A DNA stretch of 64,000 bases from Sulfitobacter sp. SK012 (GCF_003352085.1 NZ_CP025804.1:3906001-3970000); one strand, 5' to 3'; numbered from the stretch's first letter, positions 16,091 through 24,954 are shown. Numbers and translations are program-made. Notes: generated by a model not told the origin, from the sequence alone.

Positions 16091-16840
16091 ATGATGTCCC
16101 CAATTCAAACCCCGTTGAAATTTCATGTCGCCGCAATTCGGATGGCAGGTTATACGCTTAGCACCAACTTCAGGATAATGCAGGATTTCACCAGCTTGGC
16201 GATAAACGCGCCGTTTATCCCTTATCGCGCATTACAGGTTAGCGCTTCAGAAGCTGTTAAAGCGCCAACAACATCTAGCAAATCCGCTGAGAAGACAGTG
16301 GTCGCAGCCAAGTCCAAGATTTCCACGAAGCCAAAGGCTGCCACAAAACCAAAAGCAGTGCCACCCGCCAAGCCTGTGATCTCAGCCAGGGCGAAAGTCG
16401 AACCAAAGTCGGCAGCCTCTGCCAAGGTAAAGTTAGAACAAAAAATTCCCGCCAAACCCGAGGCCGCAGCCAATTTCGCAGATTATAAGGCACTGAAAGA
16501 AAACACAAAAACCGTAATCGTAGCTGAACCCAAAGTTGCCGCTAAGGCACCAACAAATGTGAAGCCCAAAGCTGCGGCTACTCGGGGGATGAAGAACGCC
16601 GAAAAGCCGAAATCTGCGATCTCGCCAAAAGCCACGTCCAAAGCGGCAGCCGACGCCAAGCCAACCCCAGTTGCTACTCCTCGACCCAATCCCGCCGTCG
16701 GCTCAAAACCTTCTAACCTAGTGCCAACCAACAAGGTTTCCGCCGCAAGATCAGCAGACAAGGCAAAACAGCCGAGAAGAACGCGGGCACCTTCCATTCC
16801 CCCAGTGATGTCGACAAAATCTACAAACTCTAAGCCATAG
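16091..16840 (+). CDS. Phasin-like protein with long Lys/Ala/Pro-rich tail
   Basis: A 249-residue protein starting at the ATG at 16091, with GGAG at 16081-16084; an upstream in-frame start at 16019 has no ribosome-binding site. Residues 1-55 include FHVAAIRMAGYTLSTNFRIM and IPYRALQVSASEAVK, an amphipathic helical region like that of small phasins. The remaining 190 residues are low-complexity, built from irregular KAAxKPKA-type units and strongly basic, resembling histone-H1-like or PhaF-type tails that bind DNA. A PhaR-type operator lies upstream. It probably coats PHB granules and may tether them to the nucleoid; the second part is inference. Confidence 0.65.
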   Translation: MMSPIQTPLKFHVAAIRMAGYTLSTNFRIMQDFTSLAINAPFIPYRALQVSASEAVKAPTTSSKSAEKTVVAAKSKISTKPKAATKPKAVPPAKPVISARAKVEPKSAASAKVKLEQKIPAKPEAAANFADYKALKENTKTVIVAEPKVAAKAPTNVKPKAAATRGMKNAEKPKSAISPKATSKAAADAKPTPVATPRPNPAVGSKPSNLVPTNKVSAARSADKAKQPRRTRAPSIPPVMSTKSTNSKP

Positions 16841-17194
16841 CAGCCATTAGCAAGGAGACGCAGCCAGAAATTGGGCTTAAAGTCCGCAACTGACATATCC
16901 GATATCAGGGTGGTTACCGGCCGGATTGGATTGTGTCCAGTTTAGCCCTGTTGAAGGACCACTTCGGGGAAGCCTTGCTGCGTCGCCACACCCTGTTCAC
17001 CGAATTGGCCAATGCGCCAACGGGGACTGACTTCGCTGTATCAGCATCAAGCGGCAAAGTCCGCAGACTGTGAATTCACCTACCCTGAGATTTCGCAGTT
17101 GCAGCGAATGGCCACAATGGCAGGCGGCATTGTGGCGTGATCGAGCTTGGTCGATGACTTCTTGAAGAAGTGCTATTCGCCAAACCTTGCACCT
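16841..17194. repeat. Spacer with dispersed-repeat fragments
   Basis: No gene supported. Fragments such as GGCAAAGTCCGCAGACTG and GTTGCAGCGAATGGCCACAA match the degenerate dispersed repeat. A short frame around 16945-17030 (LKDHFGEALLRRHTLF) looks protein-like but has no start, stop context or known family. Confidence 0.35.
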
Positions 17195-17509
17195 TCAGGC
17201 GCCATTTTTTCCGTAGCGAGTGAAAACCGCGCAGCAGTTGCACACACCCTCATTATGCATAAATGCCCGCGCCCGCTCACCAACATGGCCGCATCGACAG
17301 CACGTCAACAGGGAGTCATTGTGTAGCTGTTGATCGATGGGATCGATGCTGTCGTGAAAACTGTGAAAGCTGGTTCGAATGCTGCCCAACTTGGTTTTGA
17401 TATCCGAAATCTGAACTATGCCGGGTGCCAAATCAGCATCTCGGACAGCATCCCTCATCTCAACCAGGCGCTTCCTGATGGTAACATATGGCCGCCACAT
17501 CTGCCACAC
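17195..17509 (-). CDS. Possible small zinc-ribbon protein
   Basis: A 104-residue frame. The C-terminal part has two Cys pairs, TCCRCGH and VCNCC, about 20 residues apart, which could form a zinc ribbon; the N-terminal 65 residues are charged and helical. No ribosome-binding site is clear, the opposite strand also has an open frame, and no family was recognised. It is listed only because the Cys spacing is suggestive. Confidence 0.25.
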   Translation of the reverse strand: MWQMWRPYVTIRKRLVEMRDAVRDADLAPGIVQISDIKTKLGSIRTSFHSFHDSIDPIDQQLHNDSLLTCCRCGHVGERARAFMHNEGVCNCCAVFTRYGKNGA

Positions 17510-17796
17510 GTTCCATCGGACGCGGCCTTAGCCGGGTGGATCCGGGGGCTGTTCTGGTTGGATACGCGGCGCGCAGCGGCACACTCGCGTTGGATGGAGG
17601 CGGTCGCAACAGCCCATACGCTCGTGCGCTTCTTGAACATGCACCCCGTTAGCAAGTCTGGACGCCGCCGCAGCGCAGCTTCCGCATTGCTGCCGTTCGT
17701 GCGTCATGCAGCGTTCCGTTGTAATGTCAGTTGCCCAGCAAACGAGGCGGACTTCTGATTTTCCGCGCTAAGATGGGTTAGCCTTCTCTACGGTGC

Positions 17797-18414
17797 CTAT
17801 TTCGGCCGCCGGAATGTGGCGTTGAAAGCTATGGTTACCCGTTCAGCATCAGTATGATTGGGGTGAACCCAGTGCATAAGATAGGAGGGAAACACAATCA
17901 GTTCACCAACCGAAGGCCGGAACGTCAGTTTTTCACGAAATGAGCTGGCTTCCAAAATGCGCCAATGTGGCATTGCAGAGCGGGGGTCCAGAAATTCGAT
18001 CATCCCCGATGAACCGTCTTCCACATCAGGTTGCGAGACATAGTAGACGCCTGACCAATGTGCCCCCGGGTGCGTGTGCGGCGCGTTGTATCCACCCCTC
18101 GGATTGGTATTCATCCAAGCAAATAGCTTCATGTCGAGGCTCTCTGGGTCGACTTTGGAACTGACCTTCCGGGTTATTTCAAGAACCGCATCCTGTGCAG
18201 CATTTCTAATCCTCTGAATGCTTGGAGCATCACTCTCAAACAAATTACCTTCCGAGTGCCACCCACCACGATTGGACTTTGAGACCCCTGAGTTTTCAGC
18301 ACGCATCTGCTCACTCTCCATGAGAAGAGCCGCGTTGAGGACTGCGCAATCGGGGACTCTAAAGCGTATAAGCGGTGTCGAGAATAGTTTTTGGTATTTG
18401 GTCTGCTCAAGCAT
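17797..18414 (-). CDS. 2OG-Fe(II) oxygenase, TIGR02466-type
   Basis: A 205-residue protein. It begins with the family's usual LFSTPLIRFRVPD. The Fe(II)/2-oxoglutarate core shows GYNAPHTHPGAHWSGVYYVS (iron-binding His at about residues 113-115), LIVFPSYLMHWVHPN (distal His about residue 182) and the 2-oxoglutarate-binding Arg in ERVTIAFN. Such proteins are putative hydroxylases related to prolyl hydroxylases, often phage-associated or near secondary-metabolism genes; the substrate is unknown. It is divergent from the acidic-repeat protein gene. Confidence 0.85.
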   Translation of the reverse strand: MLEQTKYQKLFSTPLIRFRVPDCAVLNAALLMESEQMRAENSGVSKSNRGGWHSEGNLFESDAPSIQRIRNAAQDAVLEITRKVSSKVDPESLDMKLFAWMNTNPRGGYNAPHTHPGAHWSGVYYVSQPDVEDGSSGMIEFLDPRSAMPHWRILEASSFREKLTFRPSVGELIVFPSYLMHWVHPNHTDAERVTIAFNATFRRPK

Positions 18415-18668
18415 ATTTATACTCTGCTACCAGGTCGGCAGTCGGGGCCAAAATTTCAGAATTTCGGTTGGTCTTTGGCATTTTTCCATGTCCCCGTGTG
18501 GTTCACATTATGGGATGCAGTCCTAATTTCACGTGTTCCCTGTCTCCATCAAAGGCAGAAGTCAAAAAATGCCTCTTTGGGTTAATCAGGCCGATTTCAT
18601 CCAAAGTTATATTCCTCAAAATCACGTTGCGTGCTCTTCTCAGTCTACACTCAGACCGAGGAAGTAAA

Positions 18669-19277
18669 ATGTCTACAAAAACAATACTGATTAGTACGTC
18701 ATTTGCGTTGATGGCAAGCACAGCAATGGCTCAAAGTTCCAAGGAGGCTATCATTGAGCAACTGACGCAGCAGGGCTTTAAGAGAATTGAGATCAGTCGA
18801 ACCCTTTTTGGAAACACTCGGTTCGAAGCTACAGGCCCAGGGATAGAGCGTGAAATTGTGCTCGACAAAGGTGGCACTGTTGTGCGCGACAGGTCGGAAA
18901 GCGATGATGAGTACGACGATGACGGTGAAGACGGTCGCGATAGTGAAGACGACGATGATGATAGCGGCGATGGCGGCTATAGCGAAAGTGATGATGGCGG
19001 TGACGACGGTGGCGACAGCGAAGGTGATGATGGCGGTGACGACGGTGGCGACAGCGAAGGTGATGATGGCGGTGACGACGGTGGCGACAGCGAAGGTGAT
19101 GATGGCGGTGACGACGGTGGCGACAGCGAAGGTGATGATGGCGGTGACGACGGTGGCGACAGCGAAGGTGATGATGGCGGTGACGACGGTGGCGACAGCG
19201 AAGGTGATGATGGCGGTGACGACGGTGGCGACAGCGAAGGTGATGATGGCGGTGACGATAGTGAAGGCGATGACTAA
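18669..19277 (+). CDS. Secreted PepSY-like protein with tandem acidic Asp/Gly repeats
   Basis: A 202-residue protein from the ATG at 18669, with GAGGAAG just upstream; longer in-frame starts lack a ribosome-binding site. Residues 1-22 are a signal peptide (ILISTSFALMASTAMAQ). Residues about 23-75 resemble a PepSY domain (EAIIEQLTQQGFKRIEISRT then REIVLDKGGTVVRD). The last about 125 residues are extremely acidic, ending in eight 12-residue units of the type SEGDDGGDDGGD. The tail probably binds cations in the periplasm or outside the cell. The next gene encodes a membrane LuxR-type regulator, suggesting a functional pair. Confidence 0.75.
   Translation: MSTKTILISTSFALMASTAMAQSSKEAIIEQLTQQGFKRIEISRTLFGNTRFEATGPGIEREIVLDKGGTVVRDRSESDDEYDDDGEDGRDSEDDDDDSGDGGYSESDDGGDDGGDSEGDDGGDDGGDSEGDDGGDDGGDSEGDDGGDDGGDSEGDDGGDDGGDSEGDDGGDDGGDSEGDDGGDDGGDSEGDDGGDDSEGDD
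18981..19274 (+). repeat. 36-bp in-frame tandem repeat array (8 units)
   Basis: Units begin at 18981, 19017, 19053, 19089, 19125, 19161, 19197 and 19233. Six consecutive units (19017-19232) appear identical at DNA level; the first differs at one codon (AGT for GGT, giving SES) and the last is shortened. The period is a multiple of three, so gain or loss of units would change protein length without breaking the frame. Confidence 0.93.
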
Positions 19278-19298
19278 GCCATCGCACCTTGACTGGGC

Positions 19299-19808
19299 TT
19301 GCGAAGCTTCGTTGTGAGAATAAAGTCCAGCACAGTCACGACATTCAATGTAGGGGCCGTTCTTTATGCGGCCTCTGCATTGGCATTTTTGACTGAATTG
19401 ATTGGCGAAATATCTGGGTATTATTTGTTCAGCGCGAGCTGGATTGTGCATGAGGTAATTGCCACTATAACTCTCTTTGGATTTGCCATCGGGGGCCTTC
19501 TTATTTGGCGCAGTTACTATCTCATTTTACAGCGCCATAAGGAAACGAAACGGCTGCTAAGGTCCGCTCAAGGCGAGTTCTTTGAAATGCTCGGCCTACA
19601 GTTCGACCGCTGGGGATTGAGTGAGGCGGAGAGGGATGTCGCTTTGCTGACAGTAAAGGGTATGACCGTCGATGAAATAGCCGAGTTGCGCGGCACCAGT
19701 TCGGGTACAATTAAGTCGCAAAACAATGCGATCTACCGAAAAGCAAACGTCAAAAGCAGAACCCAACTGCTCGGATCGTTGATCGAAGAACTTTTGATTG
19801 AAAGCTGA
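19299..19808 (+). CDS. Membrane-anchored LuxR-type HTH regulator
   Basis: A 169-residue protein, probably from the TTG at 19299 or the GTG at 19314. Two membrane helices (about residues 18-38 and 50-70) are followed by a linker and a LuxR/GerE-type helix-turn-helix: LSEAERDVALLTVKGMTVDE, then IAELRGTSSGTIKSQNNAIYRKA (about residues 107-150). It starts 22 bp after the acidic-repeat gene on the same strand. Such membrane LuxR regulators are found next to small PepSY proteins in roseobacters, so it may control or sense its partner; the signal is unknown. Confidence 0.8.
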   Translation: MRSFVVRIKSSTVTTFNVGAVLYAASALAFLTELIGEISGYYLFSASWIVHEVIATITLFGFAIGGLLIWRSYYLILQRHKETKRLLRSAQGEFFEMLGLQFDRWGLSEAERDVALLTVKGMTVDEIAELRGTSSGTIKSQNNAIYRKANVKSRTQLLGSLIEELLIES

Positions 19809-19839
19809 CTGGCGGCCCTACCATCGTGAAAAATTCCGG

Positions 19840-20331
19840 GTGCCGGACTGCCGCAACAGAAATAAGATGTGTTGGGATTGCTTGTTGGAGGTCCGCTTTA
19901 TAAGTAGCACCCATTAAGGTTAGCACTTGCAACGAACGGCTCCCTTTCGACCAATGTGCCGGAGGGCTTTGCAAAATTATTGCACTTTCGCAGTTGCGGC
20001 GAACGACCGAAAAGTCCCGCACAGCAGACCTCTGTCCAAGCCGCAGCGAAGGTCTGGTTTCCGCCCTTATTGTCGAAATGTGCATACCGCAGCATCGGTC
20101 ACTATGGGCTGAAGTCGCGACACTACATGAACAAGATATTGACGATCCTCAGCGGATCAATGGCGCACGCATCGCCGAGGTACGTTCCAGTTCAAGCTCG
20201 TCAATTCTGGCATCTTTCCTCAATCTCGGATCCAAGCGATCAAAGTCGTAATTTGGTTGAAAAGCCCTTTTACAGAATATCAGAGTCGACTTCCCAATAC
20301 GTGCCGGAAGGGTAGAATAAGCCGCATTTCA
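19840..20331. repeat. Spacer with dispersed-repeat copies
   Basis: No gene supported. The block 20041-20072 (CCGCAGCGAAGGTCTGGTTT, then CCGCCCTTATTG) is nearly identical to 21940-21971 (about three differences in 32 bp) and related to 9866-9890. GCAGACCT upstream of it and GTGCATACCGCAGCA downstream also fit the dispersed repeat. Confidence 0.6.
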
Positions 20332-20971
20332 CTCAACAGTCGCCATTGTCAGCTATCCTCAAAAACCTGGAGGGGCGGCATTTGACGAAACGGACTGGGC
20401 CGACACAAAAACGTCAGCGGCATATCCAAAGTCCAAAACACTGGCCGAACGTGCCGCTTGGGACTTCGTTGCAAATGATGCTCCAGATATTGCGTTGACG
20501 ACCATCAATCCCGGTCTGGTGCTTGGGCAACCTATCGGGCAACGTTTTGGCGCGTCTTTGGCAATCGTAGAGCGGGCACTATCTGGCAAAGACCCAATGG
20601 TGCCAAATGTTGGCTTTCCTTGCGTGGATGTGCGGGACGTAGCAGCCTCCCACATCGCGGCGCTTGAGCATCCCGAAAGTGCGGGCGAACGATTTGCCTG
20701 TTGCGGCGGGTATCTGGAATTCTCGAAGTTTGCGGCGATCCTCAAGGCTCAATACCCGGATCGGAAAATCGCGACACGCGTGGCACCAAATCTGCTGATG
20801 CGCTTTTTGGCGTTATTTGATCCTACGATCCGTGGGATCGTTCCGGCGCTGGGTCAGCGCGCAGAGGTCAGCGGTGCCAAAGCGCAGGCGCAACTCGGGA
20901 TTCAGTTTCGCGATGTGTCTGACAGCCTGTTAGAGACAGCAGCATTCTTGCTTAAACAAGATCGCGTCTAA
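20332..20971 (+). pseudogene. NAD-dependent epimerase / dihydroflavonol-reductase-like gene, 5'-truncated
   Basis: From about 20332 the open frame reads VAIVSYPQKPGGAAFDETDW, then AYPKSKTLAERAAWDF, which carries the SDR catalytic Tyr-x-x-x-Lys. It continues as LTTINPGLVLGQP and FPCVDVRDVAASHIAALEHP to the stop at 20971. These are the middle and C-terminal parts of extended SDR enzymes. The whole N-terminal Rossmann nucleotide-binding region with its Gly-rich loop is missing, with no start codon before the homologous part. A 158-residue frame from the TTG at 20495 would lack the active site. It is scored as a decayed gene. Confidence 0.8.
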
Positions 20972-21026
20972 ATTTTGGCTTGATAAACGCAGAGAACCAA
21001 ACGGCGTCGCTGGTAACCGATAGCGC

Positions 21027-21221
21027 CTATAAAAAAAGCTTCACGACCCAGTCTAGCGATGTGTAAACAATGTTGTCGATGATTGGACCTCCAACGACGC
21101 CATAAAAGTAAAGGAACAGAAACGCCATCGCTGATGCAGATGCACAAACAGCCAGCGCAGCAAGAACATACCCGGCGTCTGTAATTTTAGATTTGAGCAA
21201 AAAAATCTCTTTTCTCGACAC
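21027..21221 (-). CDS. Possible small membrane protein
   Basis: A 64-residue frame with one long hydrophobic segment (YVLAALAVCASASAMAFLFLY, about residues 18-38) and a second weaker one at the C-terminus. The ATG at 21221 follows an AGAAAAGAG stretch, a weak ribosome-binding site. The family is unknown; it could be a chance frame in the spacer behind the epimerase remnant. Confidence 0.35.
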   Translation of the reverse strand: MSRKEIFLLKSKITDAGYVLAALAVCASASAMAFLFLYFYGVVGGPIIDNIVYTSLDWVVKLFL

Positions 21222-21369
21222 AATGGCCGTATGACTTGGTAAAAAATTTGCTATCCGAACAAGACTGCTTTTTAGATCAAGTGGTTAAACGCAACCCACT
21301 ACCCCACAGCCAACCTTATTGGCGTGCAGGCGACCGCCCATTTCGAGCTTTTGCTGTATTGCAAACGGT

Positions 21370-21397
21370 AAGGCCCCCCGCGCAAATGCGGGGGTGT
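21370..21397. promoter_or_regulatory. GC-rich hairpin downstream of the 94-residue protein gene
   Basis: CCCCCGC and GCGGGGG form a stem around GCAAAT, without a strong T run on either strand. It lies about 50 bp beyond the stop of the minus-strand gene at 21446 and may terminate it. Confidence 0.35.
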
Positions 21398-21445
21398 TTG
21401 GCTTTCATCGCCCGCTAAACGAAAACAACAAGCCAACTGTTGCTA

Positions 21446-21730
21446 CTATGAACCGCCAACAACATCGCCGCCATGTGCGCTGGTCATGGTCATGGGAAAC
21501 TCTTTTGCAACCTGCTCTCGAAGGCCTGCAATCTTGGCCTGTGCGGATTGTGCAGTCGCTGCATCAGCGTATTGGGTTATGACACATATGCTCAAGTCAC
21601 CGGTTCGCACCATCTGCACACCAGTTGCGCCGTTGGCCTTGATCAGTGGTACAAATTTTGCGTCCGCTTTTGCAATCATTTCGTCTGTGACTTCAGTTGC
21701 AGTCCAATGGGATACGGTTACGAATGGCAT
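21446..21730 (-). CDS. Small ferredoxin-like-fold (ABM-type) protein, unknown
   Basis: A 94-residue protein. Its beginning (MPFVTVSHWTATEVTDEM) and alternating strand/helix pattern (KFVPLIKANGATGVQMVRTG, LSICVITQYADAATAQSAQA) suggest a dimeric alpha/beta-barrel, antibiotic-biosynthesis-monooxygenase-like fold. No catalytic residues can be assigned. It is preceded by GAGAGAAAAAAAC as a possible ribosome-binding region. It stands alone between degenerate spacers, and its composition is normal for a real cytosolic protein. Confidence 0.55.
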   Translation of the reverse strand: MPFVTVSHWTATEVTDEMIAKADAKFVPLIKANGATGVQMVRTGDLSICVITQYADAATAQSAQAKIAGLREQVAKEFPMTMTSAHGGDVVGGS

Positions 21731-22352
21731 GATGTTTTTTTCTCTCTAAACAAGGTTCCGATATTGAAACCCGTCATAAAGCGCTAACACGCGCTTTGGG
21801 TTTGACCTAGTAATCATGTTAAATTGCTACCTCAGACCTAAACGCCAGACCGTTGCATCTCGTAGAAAGGCCGAGACTGTTCATTGGTGCAAAGGCAGCG
21901 AATTCACCCTTTGCCCCGCATAGCAGACCTTGATGCGCCCCGCAGCGAAAGTCCGGTTTCCGCCCTTACTGACCATCATCTTGGGAAATGTAGACGGCAG
22001 CTTCCGGCCCAATCCGGACATTGAACAAACGACCGAAATGCTCTGGTGCGGCAGCTCAAAGCGGACTTTAGCTGCGTGTGCGAACAAACGCATTTGACAA
22101 ACTCACAGGTCGCGGGTCGAAGCGGGCTTTGGTTGTCGTTCCGGGTCGACACGAGGGTAGCCATTTATGAGAAACATCCGGGCGCAAGCGCAACGTTTTA
22201 TGGCGCGATTCTATGAACGCTACTCAACGACTTTAATCATTAGGGCCAATGCTAATTGCCCCATTCAAAATCGATGTGGGTTGGAATAATTCCATGTGAC
22301 CCAATTATGTGTCTTATATAAAGAAATTATGACATAATTAGAGGGGCTTCGC
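21731..22352. repeat. Spacer with dispersed-repeat copies and the LysR gene promoter
   Basis: No gene seen. The region 21920-22090 contains GCAGACC, CCGCAGCGAAAGTCCGGTTT and AAGCGGACTTTAGC, again the degenerate dispersed repeat. The AT-rich part 22300-22345 (TTATGTGTCTTATATAAAGA) is a plausible promoter and autoregulatory region for the LysR gene. Confidence 0.4.
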
Positions 22353-23315
22353 TTGGAGGTAGCGCAAATTCTGGGTAAGAACTTTCATCAAGGGATAACG
22401 CTTCGGCACTTGCGTGCCCTCGTTGCATTGTCCGATCTTAAGTTGGTCGCGCGGGTGTCTGAGGCGCTCGGGGTGACGCAACCTGCTGTGTCCAAACAGA
22501 TTGCCGAGTTGGAAAAAATCGTTGGCGCGCCCGTGGTCACTCGGGACCGCAACCGGCTGTACCTGACGCCGATTGGCACCCGCCTTGCGGATCACGCGCG
22601 CAAAGCGCTTGGGCAAATTGATCGCGCTGCGTTTGACATCGAGGCGATGACAAGCGGGGTATCTGGTTCTGTATCTGTGGGCGTTGTCAGTTCGGTCGCG
22701 CCCACCTTATTGCCCAACACCATTGCACTGTTAAAACGCAGTACGCCGCAAGCCAATGTATCCGTTTCCGAAGGCCATTTTGTTGAACTTTTGCCGCAGC
22801 TTGAATCAGGCGCATTGGATCTGGTGATTGCGAGAATCTGGCAGCCTCACGAATTGGCGGGGATTGACCAAATGGCGCTGTTCTCTGAACCTGTTGTCGT
22901 TGTCGCTGGTCGCAATCATCCGCTTGTACAAGGTGGTGATGTGGCATGGGCAGATGTCAGCAGTTATCCTTGGATTTTACCACACCCCACTTCCGTTGCG
23001 CGCCAAGCGGTAGACGCGCTTTTTGCCGCAAACGGATTGTCGCCGCCCATCAATACGATTGCGTCTTTGTCGATTGCACTGAACCTTGAACTTCTGCGTG
23101 CGATGCCTGCGTTTGGCTTGCTCCCGCTAAGACTAGCGCAGGCACAGGCTGCGCGGGGTGACATTGTGATCCTGCCACTTGAAACGCGCGACCTGTTGTC
23201 AGAGGCCCGCTGTTTTTGGCGCAAAGACCAAGTTTCACAAAACGCGACACTCTCGCTGTTCCTTAAATGTTTGCGACAAACCACTGCAGACATCCAAACC
23301 ATTCCTTTTGGTTAA
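22353..23315 (+). CDS. LysR-family transcriptional regulator of the amidase/TRAP cassette
   Basis: A 320-residue LTTR. The N-terminal winged helix spans residues about 15-75 (ITLRHLRALVALSDLKLVAR, LGVTQPAVSKQIAELEKIVG). The substrate-binding domain follows from about residue 100 (GSVSVGVVSSVAPTLLPNTI and later EPVVVVAGRNHPLVQ). The TTG start at 22353 is the only early start in frame and has AGAGGGG upstream. It precedes the amidase gene by 117 bp on the same strand and probably responds to a substrate or product of that cassette. Confidence 0.85.
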   Translation: MEVAQILGKNFHQGITLRHLRALVALSDLKLVARVSEALGVTQPAVSKQIAELEKIVGAPVVTRDRNRLYLTPIGTRLADHARKALGQIDRAAFDIEAMTSGVSGSVSVGVVSSVAPTLLPNTIALLKRSTPQANVSVSEGHFVELLPQLESGALDLVIARIWQPHELAGIDQMALFSEPVVVVAGRNHPLVQGGDVAWADVSSYPWILPHPTSVARQAVDALFAANGLSPPINTIASLSIALNLELLRAMPAFGLLPLRLAQAQAARGDIVILPLETRDLLSEARCFWRKDQVSQNATLSLFLKCLRQTTADIQTIPFG

Positions 23316-23432
23316 TGTTATGGGCGAATAATTCACTATTTTTCATCTGTTTCATTCACTACCTTAACCAAACGCACGGTTTGGGAGGGCTTTGGTGTTT
23401 GTTTCATATATCATGAATGTGAGAGGCCGCTG

Positions 23433-24953
23433 TTGAGCGTTACAGCTTTGTCTGCTTGTGAGGTGCTTGCAGCGTTTAAGTCCAAGAGCATGACGCCGAC
23501 GGCTTATCTGCTGGCTTGCCTTGACAAAATTTCGCGTTTCAATCCCAAAATCAATGCACTGGCCGCGCTGGATATCGATCATGCCACTGTTGCGGCGGCT
23601 GATGCGACGAAACGCTGGCAAACAGGTTGCCCGATTGGTCCGCTCGACGGTTTGCCGATTGGCGTGAAAGATTTGCAAAACACCAAAGGCTTGTTGACCA
23701 CCCATGGTAGCATTCGCGCACGAGGGCATGTTCCTGATAACGACTTGCCGATGGTCGCGCGCCTGCGCGCGGCGGGTGCCATAATTCTTTCTAAGACAAA
23801 TGTCCCAGAAATGGGAGCGGGTGGCAACAGCTACAACCCTGTTTGGGGCGCAACGGGCAATCCGTTTGATGCCAACCTTATTGCGGGTGGCTCGTCTGGT
23901 GGGTCTGCCGCGGCGTTGGCTGCAAACCTTTTGCCACTTTGTACGGGATCTGACACTGGCGGATCACTTCGTATGCCCGCAGCGCTTTGCGGCGTGGTCG
24001 GTTACCGTCCTTCTGTTGATGTGATTGCCCATCCAACGCGACCCTTGGGGTGGTCGGGTATTTCAGTGCTTGGACCAATGGCACGAACGGTAGATGATCT
24101 GACGCTGATGCTGGACGTGTGTAAGGGATATCACGCTGATGATCCGCTATCCGCGCCCTCGGACACAGGCCGTTTCGCAGCACTGCCTTCCATTGACTTA
24201 AAGGATCTACGGGTTGGCTATTGCGAAGACTTTGGTGGCGCACCAGTCGAGCAAAGCATCCGCGAAATTTTTCGCGCGCGTCTTGCGGTGCTGCGGCCTC
24301 AGGTCAAGGAATGCCGCGCGGTCGATCTTGATCTTGGTGAAATGGACCGTTGTTTTGATATCCTTCGGGCCGAAAGTTTTATTGTCGCCTTTGGTGAGGG
24401 GATTGAGGCCGACCCTGATAGCTTTGGCGCGCATATCAAAGACAATGTTGCCCTTGGACATAGCATGTCGTTGGCCGACCGTGGCTGGGCTCATGCAGAG
24501 CAATCCCGCATTCTGCGGAAATTTAACGCACTGATAGCAGAGGTTGATGTGATCGTTTTGCCGACATCACCCGTATCGCCGTTCGCGTGGACACAGCCCT
24601 ATGTCGACGAAATCGACGGGAAAAAGATGGATGTTTACTATCGGTGGCTCGCGCTTTGCTATCGGGGATCGTTGACGGGTAGTCCCTCGATCACGCTCCC
24701 CTGTGGCCGTGATGCAGCAGGCATGCCGTTCGGCTTTCAAGTCATGGGGCCACTTCGTGGCGACGAAGGGCTGCTCAGCGCTGCTAAGGCCATGGAAACC
24801 CTTTTTGCGGGCTCGGAACAGACGGCGCGGCCTTTGGCAGATTTGCAAACCCTTCCAAACTCGGATGTGGATTTGAAGTCTATTGTGACGCACCCGCCTG
24901 ATTTTGGGGCCGTGCTTGCACCCCAAAGCCGCGATATGCGGACGGCGGTGTAA
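23433..24953 (+). CDS. Amidase (amidase-signature family)
   Basis: A 506-residue amidase-signature enzyme. The catalytic Lys is in GVKDLQNTKG (about residue 78). The Ser-cisSer-Lys centre is in GGSSGGSAAALAANLLPLCT with GSDTGGSLRMPAALCG (about residues 150-187). The C-terminal part GSLTGSPSITLPCG is also typical. It hydrolyses an amide to acid and ammonia; the substrate is unknown. The TTG start at 23433 follows GAGAGG. Its stop is one base before the ATG of dctM, so amidase and TRAP permease are translationally linked; the enzyme probably acts on the imported compound. Confidence 0.88.
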   Translation: MSVTALSACEVLAAFKSKSMTPTAYLLACLDKISRFNPKINALAALDIDHATVAAADATKRWQTGCPIGPLDGLPIGVKDLQNTKGLLTTHGSIRARGHVPDNDLPMVARLRAAGAIILSKTNVPEMGAGGNSYNPVWGATGNPFDANLIAGGSSGGSAAALAANLLPLCTGSDTGGSLRMPAALCGVVGYRPSVDVIAHPTRPLGWSGISVLGPMARTVDDLTLMLDVCKGYHADDPLSAPSDTGRFAALPSIDLKDLRVGYCEDFGGAPVEQSIREIFRARLAVLRPQVKECRAVDLDLGEMDRCFDILRAESFIVAFGEGIEADPDSFGAHIKDNVALGHSMSLADRGWAHAEQSRILRKFNALIAEVDVIVLPTSPVSPFAWTQPYVDEIDGKKMDVYYRWLALCYRGSLTGSPSITLPCGRDAAGMPFGFQVMGPLRGDEGLLSAAKAMETLFAGSEQTARPLADLQTLPNSDVDLKSIVTHPPDFGAVLAPQSRDMRTAV

Positions 24954-24954
24954 T

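Noticed and set aside
16222..16896. Minus-strand frames opposite the phasin-like gene
   Set aside because: They are shadows of the GCC/AAG-rich tail, with Ala/Phe/Leu runs and no ribosome-binding site.
17330..17758. A 142-residue plus-strand frame
   Set aside because: It overlaps the zinc-ribbon-like minus frame, has no recognisable domain and an odd composition.
18981..19274. Possible CRISPR array because of the 36-bp period
   Set aside because: The repeats are directly abutting with no variable spacers, lie inside a coding frame, and no cas genes are present.
18699..19451. Long minus-strand frames opposite the acidic repeat (250 and 152 residues)
   Set aside because: They are antisense of the GATGATGGCGGTGAC repeat and read as monotonous Ile/Ala/Val/Thr or His/Arg strings with no start signal. 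The plus frame has a signal peptide and ribosome-binding site.
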